Assembly (NCBI GenBank): GCA_019636245.1
Contig: JAHBXX010000018.1
Span: forward strand, 21,119 to 85,118
DNA from: Planctomycetota bacterium
Lineage (GTDB): Bacteria > Planctomycetota > UBA1135 > UBA2386
Length of the DNA: 64,000 nt
Direction of reading: 5' to 3'
A program made the translations under genes and the position numbers. The notes beneath the pieces were generated by a model that was given only the letters and a program-made list of their open reading frames with translations, did not search any database and was not told the origin of the DNA. This document shows positions 32,803 to 42,355 of this stretch, one piece after another (positions within the stretch are counted from its first letter, which is position 1; every line of letters begins with the position of its first letter).

Positions 32803-34200
32803 TCACAGGAAGGTCGTCGCCGAGGGCGTCGACAGACGGAAGGTGGTGAAGTCGAGCGCCTGCGCCGCGAGGTTCAGGCCGTGCAGGCCGGAGGTGTCCA
32901 GCAGGAACATCTCCGACACCGTGTTGCCGAGCCCGTCGTTGGCGTAGAGCCCGAGGATGATCGGCGTCAGGATGCCGAACTCGCCGGTGAACGGCGGGAT
33001 CGCCGGCAGCGCCGGGAAGGTGCCGTTGGCCACCGCCGACTCCGGCGACCACGCGAGCACGGTGAACCCGAACGGCGTGCCGCCGCTGGTCTGCAGCTGC
33101 AGCTGCGTCTGGGTGGTCGACCCGGCCGGGTGCTGGTTGCGCGGGTAGTTCAGCAGCGTGAAGGTCGCCTCCTGCTGCGGGATCAGCGCCAGGCCGTTCG
33201 GCCCGAAGGTGCCGGTGCTGTCCGGCTGGTAGCCGAGCTGATCGCCGAGCGTCGCCACCGTCGACCCCATCGGCACCCCGTTGATCACCGCGATCGTGCC
33301 GCCGCCGGCGGTGCTGAGGATGGCGCCGTCGTTGTGGAAGTCGCTCCAGCAGAACAGCAGGTTCGGATAGGTGTTGCTGTCGATCGGCGACACCCAGGTG
33401 CCGCCGTTGGGGTCGATCTCCAGCCCGGACAGCTCGATGTTCGGACTGCTGCTGACGACGCCGCCGACCGACGTGCGGTGGCCGCTGTTGACGACCATGG
33501 CGATCAGGTCGGCCTGCGAGGCGATGCGGGTGGCGGTGCCGGGCGCGATCGCGCTGACGTTGCCGTTGGCGTCGTAGGTGATCGCGCTGGCGGGGATCAC
33601 CAGGATGTCGCCGTCGTCGGTGGCGATGCCGTTGATCGTGTTGACGCCGGCCTGCGAGAAGAAGATGTCGCCGGCCGCCGACTGCGCGATCGCGTCCAGG
33701 TTGACGGTGTTGGACGCCGCGGCGTAGCCGCAGGCGGCGTTGAGCTGCACCTGGGTCAGGAAGTACTCGAGCGAGCCCTGGCCGGCGTAGCGCACCACGT
33801 CGGACACCCGCAGCCCGGGGATCTGCAGCGACGTCGTCGAGGCGATGCTCCAGAACACGTCGCGCGGCGTCACCGGCCCGGTCGTGCCGGCCTTGATCAG
33901 CACCGCGTCGAGGGTGTTGCCGGGGCCCGAGGTCGCCGCCTCGACGTAGATCGCATCCCCGTCGAGGTCGCCAACGTAGTGGTACTGCAGGCTGATCGGC
34001 AGGAACGGCCTCGCCGGGTACGGCACGCCCGGCGCCGGCGTGATCTCGTAGATCTCGTCGCTGCGCATCAGGTCGACCTCGGGGGCGTCGAGGGCGAGCG
34101 TGTTGCGATCGGCGGTGCCGGAGATGAACAGGATGGTGTGCTGCGCTGGCGCCAACGCGGCGAACAGGGGCAGTGAACCGAGGAGGATCGGGATGCGCAT
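32803..34200 (-). CDS. Secreted protein, tandem paralogue B, 465 aa
   Basis: Signal peptide MRIPILLGSLPLFAALAPAQ. Collinear with its downstream neighbour over the whole length: HYVGDLDGDAIYVEA, KAGTTGPVTPRDVFW, DPNGGTWVSPIDSNTYPNLLF, ILSTAGGGTIAVINGVPMGSTVAT, and the end AAQALDFTTFRLS...TFL. It differs by short insertions (for example CGYAAASNTV near 175). Arises from a tandem duplication; 62 nt separate the copies. Aspartate-rich D-x-D stretches could bind calcium. No enzyme motif seen. Confidence 0.75.
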   Translation of the reverse strand: MRIPILLGSLPLFAALAPAQHTILFISGTADRNTLALDAPEVDLMRSDEIYEITPAPGVPYPARPFLPISLQYHYVGDLDGDAIYVEAATSGPGNTLDAVLIKAGTTGPVTPRDVFWSIASTTSLQIPGLRVSDVVRYAGQGSLEYFLTQVQLNAACGYAAASNTVNLDAIAQSAAGDIFFSQAGVNTINGIATDDGDILVIPASAITYDANGNVSAIAPGTATRIASQADLIAMVVNSGHRTSVGGVVSSSPNIELSGLEIDPNGGTWVSPIDSNTYPNLLFCWSDFHNDGAILSTAGGGTIAVINGVPMGSTVATLGDQLGYQPDSTGTFGPNGLALIPQQEATFTLLNYPRNQHPAGSTTQTQLQLQTSGGTPFGFTVLAWSPESAVANGTFPALPAIPPFTGEFGILTPIILGLYANDGLGNTVSEMFLLDTSGLHGLNLAAQALDFTTFRLSTPSATTFL

Positions 34201-34347
34201 CGAGGAGCTCCGTAGGGGTCGGGCGGCGAGCCGCCAAGCGGTTCAGGATGGCCGGCCGCAGCGAGGACGCAAGGGCCGCGCCCCCGCCAAGGCGAGATCG
34301 CCGGCAGGCCAGGAGCCGCGCTGGCGCACGGCGCCACGGGGCCGGCA

Positions 34348-34353
34348 CAATCT
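34348..34353 (+). promoter_or_regulatory. Candidate -10 (CAATCT) for the hydrolase gene
   Basis: CAATCT ends 7 nt before the TTG start at 34361. Weak alone; it helps to choose the start because the spacing matches other genes here. Confidence 0.3.
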
Positions 34354-34360
34354 CCCCGCC

Positions 34361-34967
34361 TTGCATACCCTGCTGCGCAATGGTCCCGCCGGCGCGAGCG
34401 CCACGATCGTGCTGGCCCACGGTGCTGGCGCCGGCATGGACCATCCCTTCCTCGCCACGGTCGCCGAGTCGCTCGGCGATGCCGGCTACCAGGTGCTGCG
34501 CTTCGAGTTCCCCTACCAGCAGGCCGCACGGCAGGGTCCGCGCCGCGCACCCGACCGGCTGCCGGTGCTGCAGGCGGAAATGCGCGAGGTCGTGCGGGCC
34601 CACGCCGGCGCTGCCTTCGTGCTGGCCGGCAAGTCGCTCGGCGGTCGCGTCGCCACCACGTTGGCCGACGAACTGGGAGCCGTCGCCGCGGTCGTGTTCG
34701 GCTACCCCTTCCACCCGCCGCGCCAGCCGACGCGCCTGCGCACCGAGCACCTGAGGGCGCTGCGCACGCCGACGCTGATCCTGCAGGGCGAACGCGACCC
34801 CTTCGGCACCCGCGCCGAGGTCGCCGGCTACGCCCTGGCGCCGGCGATCGAGATCGAATGGCTGCCCGACGGCGACCATTCGCTGCAACCGCGCCGACGC
34901 AGCGGCCACACGGTGGAAGCCAACCTGCAGGCCGCGCTGCGGCGCACCGTGGGCTTCCTGCAGCAGT

Positions 34968-34978
<11 letters not shown>
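34361..34978 (+). CDS. Alpha/beta hydrolase, TEX30/KANL3-like, 205 aa
   Basis: Small dienelactone-hydrolase-like fold. VLAHGAGAGMDHPFL forms the oxyanion region, AGKSLGGRVA holds the nucleophile Ser in GxSxGG, QGERDPFG supplies the acid, and DGDHSLQP the His. All three triad members are present. The start is the TTG at 34361; no ATG/GTG gives a sensible N-terminus, and the longer open frame upstream is Arg/Pro-rich and overlaps the divergent promoter region. Its 3' end overlaps the minus-strand gene by 11 nt. Substrate unknown. Confidence 0.8.
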
Positions 34979-35281
<303 letters not shown>

Positions 35282-35285
<4 letters not shown>

Positions 35286-38200
35286 CGGCGCCCCGCCCGG
35301 CCGAGCGCCGCGGCGACCAACGCCTGCTGCTCCGCCTTGTGCTTCTGCAGCGAGCCGGTGGCGGGACTCGCCGCGGCCCGGCGCGAGGCGCGCGCCGCCC
35401 AGTCGAAGCGATCGCGCACGAAGGTCCAGGCGCCCATGTTGGCGGGCTCCTCCTGGCACCAGACGAACGTGGCCGCCGGGTAGCGGGCGCGAACGGCCTG
35501 CATCGCCGCGGCCGGCCACGGGTAGAGCAGTTCGATCCTGACCAGGGCCACGCCCCGATCGTCGCCGCGCGCCTCCAGCAGGTCGTAGTAGACCTTGCCC
35601 GAGCAGCAGACGACGCGCTGCACCGCCGCCGGATCCGCCGCGCCGTCGTCGAGCACCGCCGCGAAGCGCCCGGTGGCGAGCTCCTCGGCGGCGCTGCCGG
35701 CCTCCTTCATGCGCAGCAGGCTCTTCGGCGTCATCACCACCAGCGGCTTCTGCTCACCGGCCAGCGCCTGCGCGCGCAGCAGGTGGTGGTAGCTCGCCGC
35801 CGTCGTCGGGTTGGCGACCCGCAGGTTGTTCTCGGCGCACAGCTGCAGGAAGCGCTCGAGGCGCGCGCTCGAGTGCTCGGGGCCCTGGCCGTCGTAGCCG
35901 TGCGGCAGCAGCAGCACCAGCCCCGAGGCCTGGCCCCACTTCGCCTCGCCGGCGGCGAGGAACTGGTCGATCTGGATCTGCGCGCCGTTGACGAAATCGC
36001 CGAACTGCGCCTCCCACAGCACCAGCGCGTCCGCCGCCACCGTGCTGTAGCCGTACTCGAAGCCCAGCGCCGCCTCCTCGCTCAGCAGCGAATCGACGAC
36101 GACGAACGGCCGCTGGCCGGCCTCGAGGTGGTTCAGCGGCACGTAGCGGCGGCCGTTGGCGGCGTCGTGCAGGGCGGCATGGCGCTGGCTGAAGGTGCCG
36201 CGGCCGGAGTCCTGTCCGGCGAGCCGCACCGGCACCCCGGCGGTCAGCAGCGACGCGAACGCCAGCGCTTCGGCGGTGGCGAAATCGACCGGCGACCTGC
36301 CGGCCAGCATCTCCGCCCGGCGACCGAGCACGGCCTTGACCTTCGGGTGCGCGGTGAAGTCGGCCGGCCAGTCGAGCAGGCGCGCATTCCAGGCCTGCAG
36401 CCGCTCGAGCGGCACCGGGGGCACCGCCGGCGTCCATTCGCGCTCGCCGGCTTCCTCGGGCAGGACCACCGGCGGCGGTTCGGTCGCGCGCACCTCGTCG
36501 AGCGACGCCTTGAGCCGCTGCTGCACCTGGGCGTCGTAGCCGGCGAGTTGCTCCTCGCGCAGCACCCCGGCCCTGATCAGGAAATTCTGGTAGATCCGGC
36601 GCACGGTCGGGTGCGCCTCGATCTGCCGGTAGAGCAGCGGCTGCGTGTAGCTGGGCTCGTCGCCCTCGTTGTGGCCGTGCCGGCGGTAGCAGACGATGTC
36701 GAGCACGACGTCGCTGTGGAACCGGGCGCGGTACTCGATCGCCAGCCGGACCATGCGCACCGCCGCGAGCGGATCGTCGCCGTTGACGTGGAAGATCGGC
36801 GCCTGGATGCCCTTGGCGACGTCGGTGCAGAACGGCGTGCTGCGCGAGTCGTGCGGCGAGGTGGTGTAGCCGATCTGGTTGTTGACGACGATGTGCACGG
36901 TGCCGCCGGTGCGGTAGCCGTGCAGCTGCGACATCTGCAGCGTCTCGTGCACCACGCCCTGGCCGGCGAAGGCCGCGTCGCCGTGCACCAGGATCGGCAG
37001 CACCCTCGCCCAGGCCGAGTGCGCGCCGTCCTGCGGCAGCTGTTCCTGCCGGGCCCGCGCCATGCCCTCGACGACCGGGTCGACGGCCTCGAGGTGGCTG
37101 GGGTTGCAGGCGAGCTCGACGGCGACCTGGCGGCCGCCGGCCGTGGCGTAGTCGGCGCTGGCGCCGAGGTGGTACTTCACGTCGCCCGAGCCCTGCGCCA
37201 TGGTCGGGTCGAGCCAGCCCTCGAACTCGCCGAAGATCTTCACCAGCGGCTTCTTCAGCACGTGCGCCAGCACGTTGAGGCGGCCGCGGTGCGCCATGCC
37301 GAGCACCGCGCGCTGCACGCCCAGTTCGGCGGCGCGGTCGAGCAGCGCGTCGAGCACCGGGATCAGCGTGTCGCCGCCCTCGAGCGAGAACCGCTTGTGG
37401 CCGACGAACCGCGTGTGCAGGAACTGCTCGAACGCCTCGGCCTCGACCAGCTTGTCGAGGATCTGCAGCTGCGCCTCCTGGCTCAGCGGCTCCTCGTTGC
37501 GGTTGCCCTCCATGCGTTCGCGCAGCCAGTGCCGGCGCTCCTGGTCGGCGATGTGCATGAACTCGGCGCCGACGTGCCGGCAGTAGGTGAGGTGCAGGAC
37601 CTCCTGGATCTCGCGCAGGGTCGCGAACGGCTTCTTCGTCACGCCGTCGCTGTAGAAGGTGCGCTCCTTGTCCCACAGCGTCAGGCCGTAGGTCGACATG
37701 TCGAGCTCCGGCCAGTCGCCGGGCTCCCACGCCCCCGGCCCGCTGCGCAGCGGATCGAGGTCGGCCAGCACGTGGCCGCGCACGCGGTAGCTGCGGATGT
37801 AGGTCATCAGCCCGGCGGCGCGCTCGAGGTTCTCGGCCTCGCGCAGGCTGCTGCCCAGCGGCGGCCGCCGGTCGACGCTGAGCCGCACCGGCCGGTAGGG
37901 CACCTGCAGCGAGCGGAACACCTCGTCGTAGAAGCCCTCCTCGCCGAGCAGCAGGCGGTGCAGCCAGTCGAGGAACTGTCCCGACTCGGCGCCCTGGATG
38001 ACGCGGTGGTCGTAGGTGCTGGTCACGACCATGATGCGCGACACCGCGAGCTCGGTGAGCGTCTCCGGCGACGCGCCCTGGAACGCTCCCGGCACGCCGA
38101 TCGCGCCCGTCGCCAGGATGAACGCCTGCCCGGCCATCAGCCGCGGCAGCGAGCTGACGGTGCCGATCGTGCCCGGGTTGGTCAGCGAACAGGTCGTGCC

Positions 38201-38881
38201 GGCGAAGTCGTCGGGCCCCAGCGTGCCCTTGCGGGCCTTGTCGATCTGCCGGTTGTACGCCGCGAGGAAGCCGGCGAAGTCCAGGGCGCCGGCGTCCTTG
38301 ACGTTCGGCACCACGAGGCTGCGGCGGCCGTCCCCCTTGCCGGGCAGGTCGACGGCGATGCCGAGGTTCAGCGCGCGACCCTGGCGCCGGAACGGCTTGC
38401 CGTCCTGCTCGACGTACTGCCCGGCCATCGCCGGCACCCGCTGCATCGCCCGCACCATCGCCCAGGCGATCAGGTGCGTGAAGCTCACCTTGGGCAGGTA
38501 CAGGCCCTGCTGGTGCCGGTTGATCGCGTGGCGGTTCTCCTCCAGCACCTTGACCGGGATCTCGCGGGTCGACGTGGCCGTCGGCACCGTCAGGCTCTCG
38601 GTCATGTTCTTGACGATGCGGCCGGCGACGCCGGCCAGCGGCTGCAGTTCGTCGTCGGCCGGGGGCGCGGCCGCCGCCGGCGGGCCCGCCGCGGCCTTCG
38701 CCGCCGGTGCGGACGGAGGCCTGCCGGCCGCTTGCGCGCGTTGCTCGGGCGGCAGGGTGGCCTCGAACCAGTTGCGCCACTCGGCCGGCACCGAGTCCGG
38801 CGCCGCCAGGTAGTCGCCGTAGACCTTCTCGGCGTAGGCGGCGTTGAGGCCGAACACTTCTTCGAAGTCGGGACGGAGCAT
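35282..38881 (-). CDS. kgd: Kgd-type 2-oxoglutarate dehydrogenase (E2-E1 fusion), 1199 aa
   Basis: Multifunctional 2-oxoglutarate dehydrogenase/decarboxylase as in mycobacteria. Residues 1-40 are the E1 N-terminal helix (FGLNAAYAEKVYGDYL). An Ala/Pro linker follows (45-90). An E2-like succinyltransferase domain (about 95-330) has TNPGTIGT and STYDHRVIQGAESG with the active-site His. The ThDP-dependent E1 (about 340-1199) contains GMAHRGRLNVL, HGDAAFAGQGVVHETLQ, YRRHGHNEGDEP and QDSGRGTFSQRHA. No lipoyl domain is present, as in Kgd; lipoylated E2 and E3 would be elsewhere. Start 38881; the frame stays open to 39241 by chance across infC. Confidence 0.93.
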
Positions 38882-38901
38882 GTTCGGCACGGCGGCGGGC
38901 C

Positions 38902-39444
38902 TCACTTCTTGGTCAGCAGCAGCACCATGCGCCGGCCTTCCATGCGCAGGCCGGACTCGACCTTGGCGACGTCGGCCAGCAGCTTCACCACTTCGTTGAC
39001 GACCTGCTCGCCGACTTCCTTGTGCGCCATCTGCCGGCCGCGGAACAGGCAGCAGACCAGCACCTTGTCGCCGTCGGCGAGGAACTGGCGCGCCTGCTTG
39101 ATCTTGACCTGCAGGTCGTGGTCGCCGGTCGCCGGTCGGACGCGCAGCTCCTTGACCTGGACCTGGTGCTGCTTGCGGCGGCTCGCCTGCTCCTTCTTCT
39201 TCTCCTCGTACTTGTACTTGCCGAAGTCCATGATGCGGCACACGGGGGGCCGCTGGTTCGGCGCGATCTCGACCAGGTCGAGCTGCTTGTGCAGCGCCAG
39301 CGCGAGGGCGTCGGCAGTCTCCATGATGCCGAGCTGCTTGTTCTCCTCGTCGATGACGCGCACCTGGCGGATGCGGATCTGGTGGTTGATGCGCGGACCC
39401 CGGTCATGGGCAACCGGACGCCGCGAATCAGGCCTGCCGGACAT
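38902..39444 (-). CDS. infC: Translation initiation factor IF-3, 180 aa
   Basis: Binds the 30S subunit and checks initiator tRNA and start codon. N-domain begins RINHQIRIRQVRVIDEE, then LDLVEIAPNQRPPVCRIMDFGKYKYEE; the linker is Lys-rich (KKKEQASRRKQ); C-domain KELRVRP...LRMEGRRMVLLL. Starts with ATG, not the AUU found in many bacteria, with AGAGGA about 5 nt upstream. rpmI and rplT, the usual next genes, are absent; kgd follows after 20 nt. An 11-codon frame (ATG 39463 to stop 39428) overlaps the infC start out of frame and could couple or pace initiation. No T-box or L20-type leader noticed. Confidence 0.96.
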   Translation of the reverse strand: MSGRPDSRRPVAHDRGPRINHQIRIRQVRVIDEENKQLGIMETADALALALHKQLDLVEIAPNQRPPVCRIMDFGKYKYEEKKKEQASRRKQHQVQVKELRVRPATGDHDLQVKIKQARQFLADGDKVLVCCLFRGRQMAHKEVGEQVVNEVVKLLADVAKVESGLRMEGRRMVLLLTKK

Positions 39445-39539
39445 GGATCCTCTTCGACTTCATCTGCACGTGGTACGGACTCCTTGGAAGGAAACGGTCG
39501 GATGCGGGCAGCCGACGCCAGCTGCACCGCGGGCGCGGA

Positions 39540-39568
39540 AGGGTAGTAGCGCCACCGCCCGGCCGCAA
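39540..39568 (-). promoter_or_regulatory. infC promoter
   Basis: TTGCGG (39563-39568), 17-nt spacer, TACCCT (39540-39545). Predicted leader about 90 nt. The rest of the 298-nt gap to the divergent lipoprotein gene shows nothing else clear. Confidence 0.5.
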
Positions 39569-39669
39569 CCGAGTATCGGCCGCCGCGACGGACGGCTGCA
39601 CCCGTCCGCCCCCGCCGTGCGGCCGCTGGCGCCCGTCGCCCAGCACCGCGACCGACGCCACGGTCGTCG

Positions 39670-39698
39670 TTCCGCTGGCCGCTGGCGCGGGCTAGCAT
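39670..39698 (+). promoter_or_regulatory. Promoter of the BamE-like lipoprotein gene
   Basis: TTCCGC (39670-39675), 17-nt spacer, TAGCAT (39693-39698); about 45 nt to the ATG. Confidence 0.4.
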
Positions 39699-39742
39699 GC
39701 GCGCCGCGGCGCGGGCGGTTCCCGCGCCCCCCCACGACCGTC

Positions 39743-40150
39743 ATGAAGCCACTCCTCCGTTCCCTGCCCTGTCTGCTCCTGTGCCTCGCCGCCGGCTGCA
39801 AGTCCGCCGAGGAGAAGCGCGCCGAGCGCGAGGCCAAGCAGGCCCAGTACGAAGCCGAGCTGAAGGCGCAGATGCACGCCAACGTGCCGGCCGACTCGCC
39901 GCTGCAGCAGGTGACGCTGGGCATGAGCGAGAGCCAGGTGCAGACGATCCTGGGCGCCCCGAACTCGACCAGCTCGCACATCACCGGCAAGCAGTTCATC
40001 CCGTTCAACTTCAAGGCCCGCGACACGGTGCGCATCGTCTACCACTGGAAGGGCATCGGCCGGGTCGAGTTCTCGCACGGCAGCTGGGGCCAGCAGAACG
40101 GCGCGATCCTCTGCATCCACGACGCGAACGAGCCGGGCTTCAAGCCCTGA
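39743..40150 (+). CDS. BamE/SmpA-like small lipoprotein, 135 aa
   Basis: Lipoprotein signal with LCLAAGC (lipidated Cys about residue 19), then a charged helix (EEKRAEREAKQAQYEAELKA would lie in the periplasm), then an SmpA/BamE-type core: VTLGMSESQVQTILGAPNS is the hallmark helix-turn followed by strands VRIVYHWKGIGRVEFS. BamE is an accessory of the outer-membrane beta-barrel assembly machine; family members also act elsewhere in the envelope. Monocistronic, divergent from infC and convergent with thrS. Confidence 0.75.
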   Translation: MKPLLRSLPCLLLCLAAGCKSAEEKRAEREAKQAQYEAELKAQMHANVPADSPLQQVTLGMSESQVQTILGAPNSTSSHITGKQFIPFNFKARDTVRIVYHWKGIGRVEFSHGSWGQQNGAILCIHDANEPGFKP

Positions 40151-40180
40151 TCGGGGAGACCCGTTCGGGGGAGCCCGATC
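40149..40180. terminator. Possible terminator between the lipoprotein gene and thrS
   Basis: GATCGGG (40149-40155) pairs with CCCGATC (40174-40180), loop 18 nt, overlapping the lipoprotein stop codon. Weak because of the long loop. Confidence 0.3.
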
Positions 40181-40229
40181 GGCAGCACCCGACCGGGAGC
40201 CGCCCCGGCGGCCGCGACCGCGCGACCCG

Positions 40230-42179
40230 CTAGCTTCGCTCCGCCACGAGCCGCCCCAGCAGCTCGGCGAACGCCGCCACCGGCATCGCGCCGAGGTCGC
40301 CGTCGACCCGGGAGCGCACGGTGACCGTGCCGTTGGCCACCTCCTGGTCGCCGACGACGGCGACGAACGGCACCTTCTCCTGGAACAGGTGGTGCCGGAT
40401 CTTGTGGCCGATCTTCTCGTTGCTGTCGTCGGCGTCGACGCGCAGGTCGCGCCCACGCAGCTCGGCGGCGAGGCGGCGCACCGGCTCGGCATGGCGCTCG
40501 CCGACCGCCAGCAGCACCGCCTGGACCGGCGCCAGCCACGCCGGGAAGGCGCCGCCGTGGTGTTCCACCAGCACGCCGAAGAAGCGCTCCAGCGAGCCGA
40601 GCAGCGCGCGGTGCACCATCACCGGGCGCGCCTTCTGCCCGTTGGCGTCGATGTAGGTCATGTCGAACCGCTCGGGCAGGTTGAAGTCGCACTGGATCGT
40701 CGAGCACTGCCAGGTGCGGCCCAGCGTGTCCTTGATCTTGACGTCGATCTTCGGTCCGTAGAACGCGCCGCCGCCCTCGTCGACCGCGTACGGCAGCCCG
40801 ACCGCCTCGAGCGCCCGGCGCAGCGCCGCGGTCGCCTTCTGCCAGCTCGCGTCGCTGCCGACGCTCTTCGCCGGCCGGGTGCTGAGGTTCATCTCGTACT
40901 CGTGGAAGCCGAACGCGCGCAGCATGTCGATCACGAACCGCAGGCAGCGTTCGATCTCCGCCTCGACCTGGTCCTCGCGCAGGAACAGGTGCGCGTCGTC
41001 CTGGGTGAAGCCGCGCACGCGCAGCAGCCCGTGCAGCGAGCCCTGGTTCTCGTAGCGGTAGACGGTGCCCAGCTCCGCCCAGCGGAACGGCAGCTCGCGG
41101 TAGCTGCGCCGCTTCTGCTTGAAGATCTGCACGTGGAACGGGCAGTTCATCGGCTTCAGCCGGTACTCGGCGCCGTCGATGTCGATGCCCGAGTACATCG
41201 AGTCCTTGTAGAAGTCGAGGTGGCCCGAGGTCTGCCACAGGTCGGCCTTGGCGATGTGCGGCGAGTAGACGATGTCGTAGCCGCCGCGCAGGTGCGCCTG
41301 GCGCCAGTACTCCTCCATCTTGTGGCGCACGAACCCGCCCTTGGGGTGCCACAGGATCAGGCCGGCGCCGAGGTCGCCCATGGTCGAGAACAGATCCAGG
41401 TCGACGCCGAGCCGGCGGTGGTCGCGCTTCTGCGCCTCCTCGAGGTTGTGCCGGTGCGCGTCCATCGCCTTCTTGTCGGCGAAGGCGTGGCCGTAGATGC
41501 GCGTCAGCATCCGGTTGTGCGCGTCGTCGCCGAAGTAGGCGCCGGCGAGCGCCAGCACCGCGATGCCCTGGCCGATGCGGCCGGTGCTCGGCACGTGCGG
41601 GCCCTTGCACAGGTCGACGAACCCGCCGGAACGGTAGAACGTGATCGGCTGGTCGGTGGGGATCTTGTCGATCGTCGCCACCTTGTAGTCCTCGCCGTGC
41701 CGCGCCATCAGCGCGCGCGCCTCGTCGCGCGGCAGCGACTCGAGCACGAACGGCACGTCCTGCTGCACGATCTCGTGCATCAGCTGCTCGAGCCGCGGCA
41801 GTTCGTCCTGGGTGATCGGCTGGTCGCCGAAGTCGATGTCGTAGTAGAAGCCGTAGCGCGGGTCGTCGACCGGCGGGCCCTTCCACAGCTTCGCCTGCGG
41901 ACGGATGCGCTTGACGGCATCGGCCAGCACGTGGGCGGCCGAGTGGCGCAGCACCTCGAGCCCCTCCTTGCTGTCGCGGGTCAGGATCCGGATGCGCGCC
42001 GAGCGCGCGATCGGCAGCTGCAGGCTCTGCACCTCGCCGTCCAACTCGATGCCGACGGCGGCCTTCGCCAGCCCCTTGCCGATCGACTCGGCGACCTGCA
42101 GGCCCGTCGTGCCCGCGGCGTACTCGCGCACGGAGCCATCGGGGAGGGTGAGTCGGATCGGGGTGGCGAGGGAGGACAT
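40230..42179 (-). CDS. thrS: Threonyl-tRNA synthetase, 649 aa
   Basis: TGS domain (1-65), editing domain with [14 protein letters not shown] and [10 protein letters not shown], class II catalytic core with [10 protein letters not shown] (zinc Cys; Phe where E. coli has Gly), [13 protein letters not shown] (motif 2) and [18 protein letters not shown], then [23 protein letters not shown]-like motif 3 ([16 protein letters not shown]), and the anticodon-binding domain (about 540-649). Full family length. Its promoter leaves a leader of only about 30 nt, too short for a T-box or an operator like that of E. coli thrS. Confidence 0.97.
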   Translation of the reverse strand: [649 protein letters not shown]

Positions 42180-42214
42180 GGGCGATGGGCCGCGGCCGGA
42201 ACTGCGGGGCGAGG

Positions 42215-42243
42215 ATTGTTGCGAGCGGCCCGCGCCGCGGCAA
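42215..42243 (-). promoter_or_regulatory. thrS promoter
   Basis: TTGCCG (42238-42243), 17-nt spacer, AACAAT (42215-42220) in a short AT-richer patch; leader about 30 nt. Confidence 0.5.
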
Positions 42244-42343
42244 GGGCGGCGGCGTGCGGCCCACCGGCCCGCCGGCCCAGAGGGCGCCGCCGTCGATCGG
42301 CGGCGACCCCGAGCCCGCGATCGCGCGCCGCCGCGCACCCCGC

Positions 42344-42349
42344 TACAAG
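42344..42349 (+). promoter_or_regulatory. Candidate -10 (TACAAG) for the M1 peptidase gene
   Basis: TACAAG ends 6 nt before ATG 42356. It lacks the final T, but the spacing equals the leaderless form. Confidence 0.35.
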
Positions 42350-42355
42350 CGGCGC

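Noticed and set aside
38882..39241. N-terminal extension of kgd by 120 residues
   Set aside because: The extra part lies inside infC in another frame; the protein begins naturally at MLRPDFEEVFG.
42180..42355. T-box or operator-type control of thrS
   Set aside because: The predicted leader is only about 30 nt and no T-box or tRNA-like hairpins are visible.
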